Source: an uncultured Myxococcales bacterium (GTDB lineage: Bacteria > Myxococcota_A > UBA9042 > CAIXZC01). Taken from it: 44,940 nt of DNA. Where the stretch lies: the NCBI GenBank assembly GCA_903895725.1, contig CAITUV010000088.1:1-44940 (forward strand). The letters run 5' to 3'. How positions within the stretch are numbered: the first letter of the stretch is position 1; each line of letters starts with the position of its first letter. The notes under the pieces were generated by a model, which was not told where the DNA came from, did not search any database, and saw only the letters and a program-made list of their open reading frames with translations. Position numbers and translations under genes: made by a program. Shown piece by piece: positions 35,656-44,166 of this stretch.

Positions 35656-36207
35656 ATGATCACGATGCTCGTCGGGCTGTGCATGATCACGGTGTTCGGC
35701 GCGTCGGAGGTTCCGGAAGAGTGGATCCCGTGCAGCGTCTGCGGAGGCTCAGGTAAGGTCGAACAGACCACACCGTGCAACGCGTGCGAGGGGTCGGGAC
35801 GGATCTCCTCGACCATGTCGTGCCCCAAGTGCGGCGGCCAGGGCTGGACCGCGTGCAACCGGTGCAACGGCACGGGTAACGAACGTTGCGGATCCTGCTT
35901 CGGTGCGGGCGTCATGTCGGTCAAGTGCCCGACCTGCAATGGCACTGGCCGGTCCGAAGGGAACGAGTGCCCGACATGCAGCGGCTCGGGCAAGGTGAAC
36001 GAGCCCTGTCTGCGCTGCAACGGCAAGGGCGACTACCCGTGCGGGAGCTGCAACGGAACCGGCCGGGACACTTGCTCCTACTGCGGCGGAAGCGGATCGG
36101 TCACCCAGTCCGTGACCTGCCCCACGTGCAGCGGCCGAGGCACCGTGACCGTGTCCGCCACCTGCCCGCAGTGCGGGGGCGCGGGCGGAGTGCCAAGCCG
36201 CCGATAG
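35656..36207 (+). CDS. Exported array of DnaJ-type CxxCxGxG zinc fingers
   Basis: 183 residues. AAGGAG lies 6 bases before the chosen ATG; an in-frame GTG six codons upstream has no such site. Residues 1-16 are a signal peptide (MITMLVGLCMITVFGAS). The mature protein holds twelve CxxCxGxG-type motifs (CSVCGGSG, CNACEGSG, CPKCGGQG, CNRCNGTG and so on to CPQCGGAG), three times the four found in DnaJ. There is no J domain and no C-terminal substrate domain. In DnaJ these motifs form two zinc centres that bind unfolded proteins; here about six could form. An exported version is unusual. It may hold zinc, bind unfolded proteins or act as a thiol protein in the periplasm. Confidence 0.82.
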   Translation: MITMLVGLCMITVFGASEVPEEWIPCSVCGGSGKVEQTTPCNACEGSGRISSTMSCPKCGGQGWTACNRCNGTGNERCGSCFGAGVMSVKCPTCNGTGRSEGNECPTCSGSGKVNEPCLRCNGKGDYPCGSCNGTGRDTCSYCGGSGSVTQSVTCPTCSGRGTVTVSATCPQCGGAGGVPSRR

Positions 36208-36292
36208 TCGAAGCGCCAGCTATGATTGGGGCCGCCTGCTCACCCCCCGGCAGGCCGTGGCCCGCTCAGACAGGCGGGCCGCATCGGGACCT

Positions 36293-38965
36293 CTACGGGA
36301 CCGGCTGCTCGCACTGAGGGTAGGTGCAGCTCTCGCACACGGTCGGGCAGCAGTCGCCGTAATTGAAGCAGGCTTCATCGCACCAACACCCGAAGATCGG
36401 GTCCGGCCCACCGCAATAGCCGGCACACGGGATCAGGACGCAGCCCTCGATGTCCGTGTGCGTGCAGACCCCGTCGACGCAGGCATCCGCGGTACAGGTG
36501 TTGCCGTCGTCGCATGCGGGACCGGCCATACAACCCACCACGTAATCGCACCAGTCGTAGGTGCACGGGTCCCCGTCATCGCACGTCTGGTACTCGGCCG
36601 CCATGCAGTACGAGTACTCCGGGGACCAGGGATCCGACTGGCAGGTCTCTCCCAGGGTGCAGACATTGCCGTCGTCGCACGGCGTCCCTGCGGCCACCGC
36701 TCCATGCTGGCAGCCCACGGCCGGGTCGCACGTGTCGACCGTGCACTGGTTCCCATCGTCGCAGGTGATCGGTGCATGCGCACAGGCGCCGGAGCCATCC
36801 GGGCTGCAGAAGTCGTCCGTGCAGAGGTCGTGGTCATCGCAGTAGGTCTGGTAGTAGCACCCGATTCCCCAGGAGCCGATGCAGACGTCCACGGTGCAGG
36901 CCAGGCCGTCGTTGCACCGGACCGGCTTCCCGCCCTGGCACTGGCCCTTGGCGTTGCAGTGCTCGTTCTCGGTGCACAGGTTGCCGTCATCACAGGGAGT
37001 CCCGCCGCCGGCCGGGGGGTTGACACAACCGGCGACCGGGTTGCAGACGTCCAGGGTACAGGGGTCCCCATCGTAGCAGAGCTCATGCATAGGCTCGTGC
37101 AGGCACTGACCGTCATCGCCGCAGATGTCGTTCGTGCAGTAGACCGAGTCGTCGCAGGCGAACGAGATCAGGTGGACGCAGTTGCCTTCCACGGTGCAAT
37201 TGTACCATCCCCACCCGCAGATCTCCTGCCACGGCCAAGGGTCGTCGACGCAGAAGTCCGTGGTGCACTCCTTGCCGTCGTCGCAGGACTCGAACTCGAC
37301 ACCGCCGCACTGCCCGTACTCGTCGCAGGTGCCTCCGTTGGCGCAAGGCCCGAAGCTGCAGGGCGTGCCGACAGGTTCGGGGATTGAGGAGCAGGTGCCC
37401 GTTGCCGGGTCGCAGGTGTCCGTCGTGCACGCCAGACCGTCGTCGCACGAGGCCGCATGGTGGAAGCACATCGCGCTGCCAGGCTCGCAGGGCGGGCAGG
37501 CGGGATCGTCCGGCGGACACGGCACGCAGTCTTGTGCGCAGAAGTCGTTGGTGCAGGCGTCACCGTCGTCACAGTCCATCGGAGTGCCCCCACCGCACCA
37601 ACCCTGCTCGTCGCAGGCCTCCCCCGTGGTGCAGCCGTCATAGTCATCGCACGGAGTTCCGGCTGCGGCGCTCGTCCAGACGCACTCACCTGTCGCAGGA
37701 TCGCAGGTGCCGACGACACAGGAGTTCGGGCCGGAGTAGCAGGTGCTCGGATAGAACGCACATTCGCCCGTCATCCAGTCACAGACGTCAATGGTGCAGG
37801 CATCGCCGTCGTCGCAGGTCTCAGTGGCCATGCACCCGAAGTACGGGTGGCACTCGTCGGTGGTGCAGGCGAGTCCATCGTCACACACGACGGGCTCTCC
37901 CGTGCACACGCCGGCACCGTCGCACATCGCTTCGCCCTGGATGCACGGCCCACCGCAGAGCGCTCCGGCCGGCTGCGGCGAGTGCGCACACCCGGAGACC
38001 GGATCACAGCTGTCAACCGTGCAGGGATTGCTGTCGTCACACATCCAGTCCTGCGGAAAGACGTAGCAACTCCCATCCGGAGCGCAATCGCTCATCGTGC
38101 ACTCGATGCCGTCGTCCGGACATCCCCAGCCCCACCAGTATTCGCATCCCCAGTAGGGGTAACAGAAGTCCAGCGTGCAGGCTAGGCCGTCGTCACAGAC
38201 CACCGGGGCGCCGCTACCACAGAGCCCGTCCGCGTCGCAGACCTCGCCCTCCGTGCAGGCGTTGCCGTCATCACACGAACCACCGGCAGCCGTGGGTGAG
38301 CTCACACAGGCCCCAGTCACCGGATCACAGGCATCGGCCGTACATGGGTTGCCGTCGTTGCAGTACCACTGAGCGATGTTGTAGTGCTGGCACCCGCCAC
38401 CCCAGGGGTCGCAGTAGTCCTGCGTGCAGGCGTTGTCGTCATTGCAGTCGTTCCAGCCGCTGCCCTGGCAGAACCCGCAACCGAACCAGCTGCAGTTGTA
38501 GGCACCGCAGGCATCGCCGATGGTGCACTCGTTGCCGTCGTCGCAGCTCTTGTGAGGCAGCAGCATGAGCACGCAACCCGTCTTTGGATTGCAGCTGTCG
38601 GAGGTGCACACGTCTCCGTCGTCGCACCTCTTCTTTCCGCCGGCGGCACACACGCCGCCAACCGTGCACCGGTCGTTGTCCGTGCAGGCGTTCCCGTCGT
38701 CGCAGGCGGCCCCCGTCTTGGCGGTGTTAGAGCACTTGCTCTTGACGCAGGCGTCCGCTGTGCAGGGGTTGCCGTCATCGCACTGAGCGCCGGTGGTGCA
38801 GGCAGTCGCCCCACCTCCCCCGCCCTTGGCGGTTGAGCCCGGGAGCGCGGCACTCCAGACGGCCAGCTCGCCGTCTGGTGCCGGTCCCGGGTCATTGCAC
38901 CCGAACAGGAGTCCTGCCACACCGAGCACGCCTAGAGCCCACAACTTGGCATACCACGCTCTCAT
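36293..38965 (-). CDS. Lipoprotein with about 25 CDDGxxCT repeats and somatomedin-B-like C-terminus
   Basis: 890 residues. AAGGAGGGGACC precedes the chosen ATG; lipid Cys C23 (LFGC). Nearly the whole mature part consists of about 25 units built on CDDGNACT-x-D-xC...G-C, each with four to six Cys and acidic residues suited to Ca2+ binding. Codons vary between units, so the array is old rather than newly expanded. The last 45 residues (CAGYCGGPDPIFGCWCDEAC, then GDCC) match the somatomedin-B-like cysteine knot pattern. In animals such modules bind proteins; in bacteria they occur on myxobacterial surface proteins. Probably a long, stiff, disulphide-rich surface fibre with a terminal binding knot. 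Function unknown. Confidence 0.85.
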   Translation of the reverse strand: MRAWYAKLWALGVLGVAGLLFGCNDPGPAPDGELAVWSAALPGSTAKGGGGGATACTTGAQCDDGNPCTADACVKSKCSNTAKTGAACDDGNACTDNDRCTVGGVCAAGGKKRCDDGDVCTSDSCNPKTGCVLMLLPHKSCDDGNECTIGDACGAYNCSWFGCGFCQGSGWNDCNDDNACTQDYCDPWGGGCQHYNIAQWYCNDGNPCTADACDPVTGACVSSPTAAGGSCDDGNACTEGEVCDADGLCGSGAPVVCDDGLACTLDFCYPYWGCEYWWGWGCPDDGIECTMSDCAPDGSCYVFPQDWMCDDSNPCTVDSCDPVSGCAHSPQPAGALCGGPCIQGEAMCDGAGVCTGEPVVCDDGLACTTDECHPYFGCMATETCDDGDACTIDVCDWMTGECAFYPSTCYSGPNSCVVGTCDPATGECVWTSAAAGTPCDDYDGCTTGEACDEQGWCGGGTPMDCDDGDACTNDFCAQDCVPCPPDDPACPPCEPGSAMCFHHAASCDDGLACTTDTCDPATGTCSSIPEPVGTPCSFGPCANGGTCDEYGQCGGVEFESCDDGKECTTDFCVDDPWPWQEICGWGWYNCTVEGNCVHLISFACDDSVYCTNDICGDDGQCLHEPMHELCYDGDPCTLDVCNPVAGCVNPPAGGGTPCDDGNLCTENEHCNAKGQCQGGKPVRCNDGLACTVDVCIGSWGIGCYYQTYCDDHDLCTDDFCSPDGSGACAHAPITCDDGNQCTVDTCDPAVGCQHGAVAAGTPCDDGNVCTLGETCQSDPWSPEYSYCMAAEYQTCDDGDPCTYDWCDYVVGCMAGPACDDGNTCTADACVDGVCTHTDIEGCVLIPCAGYCGGPDPIFGCWCDEACFNYGDCCPTVCESCTYPQCEQPVP

Positions 38966-39329
38966 GGTCCCCTCCTTGCCCAGACTCGGCAGTCCGAGAG
39001 CTATCGGCTCTTCCTGCCAGCGGGCTGCAAAAAACTGGTATAGCGACAATGTCCCCAAGGTCACGCTACAAGAGGGTGGACGGCGGCGTCAAGATAAAAA
39101 TGATCATAGCCTGCCGGTCTTTGAAAGTGCCGTGGAATCTGGGAAATCCCCACGCCCTCGCCGCCGCACAATCAGGGCCCGATAGGATGACGCACCGCAT
39201 GAGAGTGTGCGAGATGCCTGCGTCGGTCCGGCCGAGAGGGGGTGTCACGTGGCGCTTGACAAGCAACCTGGTGCGTACCATGCTGCCCACTGTCGAATGC
39301 AGGCCGTTCCGCTTTATTGAGAGGATGCC
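38966..39329. other. Divergent intergenic region between two lipoprotein genes
   Basis: 364 bases. It holds an A/T-rich patch around 39092-39109, unusual for this GC-rich window, and a perfect TTGACA at 39256-39261 without a well-placed -10. It must contain two promoters. No gene supported. Confidence 0.4.
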
Positions 39330-40583
39330 ATGATGAAGATCAGATCAATCCTGCTTTTTACTGTTGTTTTTGTTGCGTTTGGGTGTTCCAACAGTTCGGA
39401 CGGTCCAGGTGACGTACTTGCCGACTCCGGGGCCGCTGGCGACGCAGAGGGCAAGCTCGACGCCACGGACGCCGCCATGAATGACGCCCTCACGGCGGAA
39501 ACGGACGCCCAGGGGCCCGGCGAGGACATGGGGGTCCCGCCCGATGGAGGCGAGGTTGCTCCAGACTCCTTGCCAGTCGGAGAGACCGCTGCCGAGGTCG
39601 ACGATGCAGCGACCGATGTGACCCTCCCCTACGGTGCCACGTGCGGAGGCGTCCCCATCCTGGGTGCGCAAGGGGCCAACAGCACGGCGGAGTGCAAGGC
39701 GTGCATGGATGCGAGCTGCTGCAACGCAGCGGAGGCGTGTGCCGCATCGCCCGACTGTATCGGCTTCCGTATCTGCTTCGCCACCTGCCCGGACGACCCG
39801 TGCAAGGATGCCTGCGACGACCAGTTTCCAAATGGCATGGATGAGAGCGATGCCGTCGCGGAATGCCGCAACACCAATTGCTGGAGTGAGTGCAACAACT
39901 ACTCCTGCATCGGCAACGTGACCTATCCGGAACCCACGGTCGACACGTATGATGTGGCCTTCGTGCTCACGGACCTGATGTCCGGAGCGGGCATCGACGG
40001 GGCGCTTGTTGCGGTCTGCGCCTTCGACGACGTCGACTGTGAAAATCCGCTGGACGAAGGGCTCAGCATGGCGGACGGCAGCCTGACCATCACGGTTCCG
40101 TCGGCTCCGACCGGGCTTGGCGCCTACATCCAGATCGTGGCCGAGGGCTATCCTGATGTGCTGGGCTACTACCCGGTGCCGCCTGGTTCCACCACGTACA
40201 CGTCGGGCGACCCCACCTACCTGTCCATGGTGTCGACTCAGACGCTCGGGCTGCTGTCGGACATGGTGGGCATCACCCCGGACCCTGCCCGCGGGCACGT
40301 GATCTTCCGGTTCTGGGACTGCGTCGGCTTCAGCGCAGGCGGTATCGTCGCTTCGGTCGACACGGCAGACGCCAGCACCAAAGTCGTGTACCTCGCGGGG
40401 GGCATGCCATCCGAGACGCTCACCTCCACCGACGACCCGGGCGACGGTGCCATCATGAACATCCCCGTGGGAAAAGCGGTGGTCTCCGGGAACGTGGAGG
40501 CGGACAAGGCCATGCTCGGCAAGCTGAACGTCATCATCCGGCCTGGGGCCGTCACCGCCATCAACGTGGTTCCCTCCCTCTGA
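39330..40583 (+). CDS. Lipoprotein with acidic linker, cysteine cluster and beta-sandwich domain
   Basis: 417 residues. GAGAGGATGCC precedes two tandem ATGs; lipid Cys C19 (AFGC). Residues 20-95 are an Asp/Ala/Thr/Glu-rich linker. A cysteine-rich helical segment follows (ECKACMDASCCNAAEAC, FATCPDDPCKDAC, NCWSECNNYSC), similar in style to the lipoprotein at 2451-3677. Residues about 205-300 look like a carboxypeptidase-regulatory or Big-type beta-sandwich (TDLMSGAGIDGALVAVCAF), followed by a second beta domain ending in INVVPSL. The sandwich suggests a surface display or binding role. No enzymatic motif seen. Confidence 0.8.
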   Translation: MMKIRSILLFTVVFVAFGCSNSSDGPGDVLADSGAAGDAEGKLDATDAAMNDALTAETDAQGPGEDMGVPPDGGEVAPDSLPVGETAAEVDDAATDVTLPYGATCGGVPILGAQGANSTAECKACMDASCCNAAEACAASPDCIGFRICFATCPDDPCKDACDDQFPNGMDESDAVAECRNTNCWSECNNYSCIGNVTYPEPTVDTYDVAFVLTDLMSGAGIDGALVAVCAFDDVDCENPLDEGLSMADGSLTITVPSAPTGLGAYIQIVAEGYPDVLGYYPVPPGSTTYTSGDPTYLSMVSTQTLGLLSDMVGITPDPARGHVIFRFWDCVGFSAGGIVASVDTADASTKVVYLAGGMPSETLTSTDDPGDGAIMNIPVGKAVVSGNVEADKAMLGKLNVIIRPGAVTAINVVPSL

Positions 40584-40816
40584 GCCTCCGGTGCAAGTCC
40601 CGCCATTTCACGCGCAGAAACAACCGCCGTCACCGCACAGGTCTGATTGTCGCCGAACACCCACTCGTGGTGCAACGTCAGCCAGCATCCGAATTCGTCC
40701 GTTCCTTTGGTCTCGCCAGTGAGACCTGACAAATCGGAGGAACAGGACGCGAGAATGAGAGGAACGAGAAGGCACGGGGGCAGCCATCGGCGCAGACGGA
40801 CAACTCCACGTGGCAC
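40584..40816 (-). pseudogene. Possible truncated lipoprotein gene remnant
   Basis: On the minus strand a GTG-led frame gives a good lipoprotein signal (WLPPCLLVPLILASC) and about 50 further residues (GCWLTLHHEWVFGDNQTC). The frame then runs into the antisense of the neighbouring plus-strand lipoprotein gene. No ribosome site is seen. Most likely a 3'-truncated lipoprotein gene, or chance. Confidence 0.3.
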
Positions 40817-41366
40817 CAGCCTGGATGCCGGGAGGCGGCAGAACGGCAGGGCTATCAAGCGCTCCTCCTTACGGCGTCGGCGCCGTCGGTAACCCCTCAA
40901 AGTCGGGGCATCCCGCAAGTCCCAGGACGACACGGGACCGACCGCCCCGTGGAGTTCACGATGCCGAGGGAGCCCCCCCGGGTGTCGTCAACGAACCTGG
41001 AGCAACTAATCGGTATCCGCACAGCGGCTCCATGTCAAGCCTTTCCCTCCGGCATGGGGGCTCAGCCGTGTCCGGATGTCAACCGTGTTGCCGTGGATGG
41101 AGCAGGTAGTGTCTTTTCCCGCATGCAGCACGGGGTGCGCGGATGTGCGCGTGGAGGTGCAGTGAAGCGAGAGGAAACGGTGTGTCCGTACAGGAACGAA
41201 TCTGGCTCCCCATTCTGGACATGAAGAATGACCCGACAGTTAACGGGCATGGGTCTCAGTTGCCCTCTCTTCGTGGCCCCATCCGGGCGGCGGGGGCGGG
41301 CCATGGAGGGCGGCTTCCGCAACCCCAGCCAAGCGGTCTACCGTCGGCCCGCCGATACTGAACTTT
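40817..41366. other. Intergenic region with no supported gene
   Basis: About 550 bases between the possible lipoprotein remnant and the XRE promoter. Several open frames exist on both strands, but none has a ribosome site, a recognisable sequence or a consistent codon bias. It may be decayed DNA at the border of the toxin-antitoxin-like region. Confidence 0.4.
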
Positions 41367-41394
41367 GCAACTTGACGGCGGCCGGCAACTTGAC
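41367..41394 (+). repeat. 10-bp direct repeat at 18-bp spacing, candidate operator of the XRE-ImmA regulator
   Basis: GCAACTTGAC occurs at 41367-41376 and 41385-41394. A related AACTTTGC lies just upstream at 41361-41368. The first copy covers the -35 box, the second lies directly before the -10 box. This suits autorepression by the HTH protein encoded next. Confidence 0.5.
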
Positions 41395-41400
41395 TACATT
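41372..41400 (+). promoter_or_regulatory. Promoter of the XRE-ImmA/PIN operon
   Basis: TTGACG, exactly 17 bases, then TACATT; 5/6 and 4/6 matches to the sigma-70 consensus. The -10 ends 19 bases before the ATG, so the leader is very short and contains AGGGGG as ribosome site. Confidence 0.55.
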
Positions 41401-41419
41401 GGGATCGAGGGGGTGCCGG

Positions 41420-42571
41420 ATGAGCCAGAACGCTATCGCCGTCAACTTGAGACGGATTCGGAGAGCCAAGGGGCTGTCCCAGGGTGCGGTCGCCCAGCGC
41501 GCCGGCCTGTCGAGGGCAGCGTACGGGAACATCGAGACCGGCAAGTCGGAGCCGCGGGTGAGCAACCTGCAGGCCATCGCCGGGGTGCTCAAGGTCCCCC
41601 TCGATCAGCTCGTCGTGCCGGTGCAGCCGCTCCGGGCGGTCCGGTTCCGGTCGTTCAAACGCATGCGCACCCGGGAGGAGATCCTCGTTGACGTGGGCCG
41701 CTGGCTCCGCGACTTCAACGATGTCGAGAAGATCCTCGGCGACACTGTGGCTTCGCGGCTCGACGAGATCCGACGAAAGGTCCAGGGCCGTCGTGACAAG
41801 GCCGGGGACGCTGCACGCCTTACAAGGGAGGCGTTCGGCTTGGGGGCCGGGGAGCCCGTTCGCGACGTCTGCGGCCTGTTGGAATCCGAAGGGATCAAGG
41901 TGCATCGGATCCAGCTTGCGTCGCCCGACTTCTTCGGGCTCTCCGTCGGTCCGCAGGACGGGGGACCTGCGGTGGTGGTGAACACCGCGGAGCGCATCTC
42001 GGTGGAGCGGTGGATCTTCACCGCTGCGCACGAACTTGGCCACCTCATCCTGCACCTGTCCGACTACGATGTGGATCAGTCCGAGGAGCAGAAGGAGAAC
42101 GAAGTCGAGGCCAACGCGTTTGCTGCGGAGTTCCTGATGCCCGAAGTCTCGTTCCGAAAGGAGTGGGACGAGACCGCCGGACTCGACCTGGTGACCCGCG
42201 TGCTCAAGGTCAAGCGGATCTTCCGGGTGAGCTACCGGACCGTGCTTTCCCGTATCGCCTCGTCCTACTCCGGCCCGGGAGGAATCTGGAAGCGTTTCCA
42301 GGTGGAGTACGCCCGCCGCTACGGTGGCACCCTCAAGGTGGCCGACGAGCCAGAGGCCGTGCAACAGGATGCGTTCCGAGCCAGCTTCCCCGAGGCTCGT
42401 TCCGCGGGTGAACCGGACTCCCTCTCCCCGGTTGATTTCGTGCACGACCGTCTGCCCCGCCTGGTCCGCCGGGCCGTCGAGGAGGAGAAGATCAGCCTCG
42501 GTCGCGGCGCTGAAGTACTGGGGCTCTCCCTGGCCGAGATGCGAGACCTCTCCGCATCGTGGGTCGCCTGA
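41420..42571 (+). CDS. XRE-family HTH regulator fused to ImmA/IrrE-type metallopeptidase
   Basis: 383 residues. Residues 1-65 are a Cro/C1-type helix-turn-helix (RIRRAKGLSQGAVAQRAGLS, then YGNIETGKSEP). A linker of about 80 residues follows. Residues about 150-300 are an ImmA/IrrE (COG2856) zinc peptidase with HEXXH at 204-208 (AAHELGHLILH) and the third ligand Glu in VEANAFAAEFLMP. A C-terminal extension ends in a short helical segment (LGRGAEVLGLSLAEMRDLSA). In phage ImmA and Deinococcus IrrE this peptidase cleaves a repressor to switch on genes. The downstream PIN gene starts 14 bases after the stop, giving a two-gene operon. Likely role: antitoxin or autoregulator whose peptidase controls the PIN toxin. 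Confidence 0.92.
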   Translation: MSQNAIAVNLRRIRRAKGLSQGAVAQRAGLSRAAYGNIETGKSEPRVSNLQAIAGVLKVPLDQLVVPVQPLRAVRFRSFKRMRTREEILVDVGRWLRDFNDVEKILGDTVASRLDEIRRKVQGRRDKAGDAARLTREAFGLGAGEPVRDVCGLLESEGIKVHRIQLASPDFFGLSVGPQDGGPAVVVNTAERISVERWIFTAAHELGHLILHLSDYDVDQSEEQKENEVEANAFAAEFLMPEVSFRKEWDETAGLDLVTRVLKVKRIFRVSYRTVLSRIASSYSGPGGIWKRFQVEYARRYGGTLKVADEPEAVQQDAFRASFPEARSAGEPDSLSPVDFVHDRLPRLVRRAVEEEKISLGRGAEVLGLSLAEMRDLSASWVA

Positions 42572-42585
42572 GGAGAGCAGGGACG

Positions 42586-43095
42586 ATGACGAAGCTTCTC
42601 CTCATGGATGCGAACGTGCTGATCGACTACCGGGACTCGGACCTGGAGGTTTTGGCCCTGGTCGGCCGGCATGTGGGAACCGTCCATGTCCTGTCGACAA
42701 TCCTCGCGGACGAGGTGCCCGGTGTTGCGCAGGAAGACTGCGTCCTCCTGGGATTGAGCGTCATCGAGCCCGAGCTCGAGCAAGTCGTGCGCGCCGGCGC
42801 AGCACGTGGGCGGCTGTCGTTCAGCGATCACCTGTGCTTGATCGTCGCAGCGGACGGCGGCTACGCGTGCGTGACGAACGATCGGGCGCTGCGGACTGCA
42901 TGCGACTCAGCACAGGTAGAGACCATCTGGGGCCTGGAGCTCATGACGAAGCTCGTCGAGCTCGGGAACTTGGCGGCGGGGGACGCACTGGCGGTCGCCG
43001 AGAAGATCCACAAGGCGAATCCCCTGCACATCACCGCGGATCTGATCGCCAGGTTCAAGAGGAAGGTCACGGACGCCGAGCGGCGTCGACAGTAA
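42586..43095 (+). CDS. PIN-domain nuclease, likely toxin
   Basis: 169 residues. AGGAGAGCAGGGACG precedes the ATG. PIN signature acidic residues: D8 in LLLMDANVLIDY, the FSDH segment (RLSFSDHLCLIVAA) and the TND triad (CVTNDRALR). VapC-type PIN nucleases cleave RNA and are usually paired with a DNA-binding antitoxin, here the XRE-ImmA protein upstream. The C-terminal 45 residues (AAGDALAVAEKIHKANPLHI and a basic tail) go beyond a minimal VapC and may bind the partner. An alternative is a housekeeping PIN protein, but the operon layout favours a toxin. Confidence 0.85.
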   Translation: MTKLLLMDANVLIDYRDSDLEVLALVGRHVGTVHVLSTILADEVPGVAQEDCVLLGLSVIEPELEQVVRAGAARGRLSFSDHLCLIVAADGGYACVTNDRALRTACDSAQVETIWGLELMTKLVELGNLAAGDALAVAEKIHKANPLHITADLIARFKRKVTDAERRRQ

Positions 43096-43506
43096 ACCGA
43101 TTTGGTTTAGTGTGCAGGCAGAGGTTTTGCGAGCGCACCGCCGGTGCCGGTCCCGACTTCCTCTTGGCACTCTCTGGCTGTCGACTTCCCGGTCAGCGCT
43201 CGTTAACCCGCCGGTCGATTCTCGGCTTTTCTCTGCACCAGAGAGGCCTCAGAGAGCGGAATCGTGGGACAAATGACCGCCTGGTTGACAGACCTCACCG
43301 CTCTCCGAGAGAGCTCTTTCGGGGGTATTGCGGTCCGGCAAGAGCCCAGGGAACGTCAATGATTACGCCTTGTTGCGAGGACCGAGAGATGGGCGGTCGC
43401 AGAATTCGCAGACAACTACATCTATAATGATATTCGTGGTGTTTCTACTAGGAGCTCCCCAGGCAAGACTCGGAGGGCCGGGTTCAGAAATGACGGACCG
43501 AGGCGC
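43096..43506. other. Convergent intergenic region between two toxin-antitoxin-like operons
   Basis: 411 bases. It starts with a 6-bp A/T-rich inverted repeat (TAAACC-GATTT-GGTTTA, 43093-43109) that includes the PIN stop codon but has no T-run. An A/T-rich patch near 43411-43440 contains a perfect TATAAT at 43423-43428. No gene was supported on either strand. Confidence 0.4.
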
Positions 43507-44166
43507 CTACTCGTTTGGCCAGGCAAGCTGCAGGAGCTTGGCCACGAGATGGTCTCGAAAGGCAGCGAGCTGCTCAGCGCTGACACTCTTGAGCAAGTCC
43601 AATCCGTCCGGAATCGTCGACATCTGCCCCAGGACGAACGAGAGCGTTGCCGGATCCATACCCCCATCCTTCATGTGCGCAGCGCGAACGTGGGAAACGA
43701 GTTCGATCCCGGCCTCAGCCAGGAAATACAGGTCCACCAGGTCCTTCACGTCGCTGCGCCCCAACACCGCGCACAACTTGTTGGCTACCAGGTCGTCCAG
43801 GCTGTCTACCCGAATTCCGTCCCGCATCGGCTTGTCCTCAAGCCTTACCACCTGCGGTACAACCTCGTGCACGATGTCCACCAGCGTCGAGTCCTTCCCA
43901 CGGGTCACCAGGTATCGCCTGAATCCGGGGCCCCGGCGAAGTTCCTCGACAACCATTCGCATTGTCGTAGCGGAATGCAGCAACACCGCCGCAGCCCCGT
44001 CCACGTCAGCCAGCTCCCTGACAAAAAGATCCACGTCCAGGGAGCCCCTGTGCCTCAAGTATCCGGAAAGTGCGGTTCCACCGGACACGAATCCGGTGGG
44101 AACAGCCTTCAGGAGATTCACAACCTCACGCTGCAACGGCGTAAGAACGCTATCGAAGGAATCCAT
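43507..44166 (-). CDS. AbiEii/AbiGii-type nucleotidyltransferase, likely toxin
   Basis: 219 residues. GGAGGGAGC precedes the chosen ATG. Nucleotidyltransferase core: GGTALS at 29-34 with HRGSLDVDLF (D44, D46 as metal ligands), then the family segment NKLCAVLGRSDVKDLVDLYF. AbiEii proteins are toxins of type IV toxin-antitoxin or abortive-infection systems and transfer nucleotides to tRNA; related proteins are MenA and AbiGii. The gene overlaps the upstream 100-residue protein gene by 17 bases, a sign of translational coupling. The usual AbiEi winged-helix antitoxin is not seen next to it. Confidence 0.88.
   Translation of the reverse strand: MDSFDSVLTPLQREVVNLLKAVPTGFVSGGTALSGYLRHRGSLDVDLFVRELADVDGAAAVLLHSATTMRMVVEELRRGPGFRRYLVTRGKDSTLVDIVHEVVPQVVRLEDKPMRDGIRVDSLDDLVANKLCAVLGRSDVKDLVDLYFLAEAGIELVSHVRAAHMKDGGMDPATLSFVLGQMSTIPDGLDLLKSVSAEQLAAFRDHLVAKLLQLAWPNE

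Noticed and set aside
36293..38965. Regularly spaced repeats as a CRISPR array.
   Set aside because: The repeats are coding, vary at codon level and keep frame over 890 residues; there are no uniform spacers.
39256..39276. TTGACA before the lipoprotein at 39330 as a promoter.
   Set aside because: The only -10-like hexamer (TACCAT) lies 14 bases away, too close; no box at 16-18 bases.
43093..43109. TAAACC-GATTT-GGTTTA at the PIN stop as a terminator.
   Set aside because: The stem has only two G/C pairs and no T-run follows.
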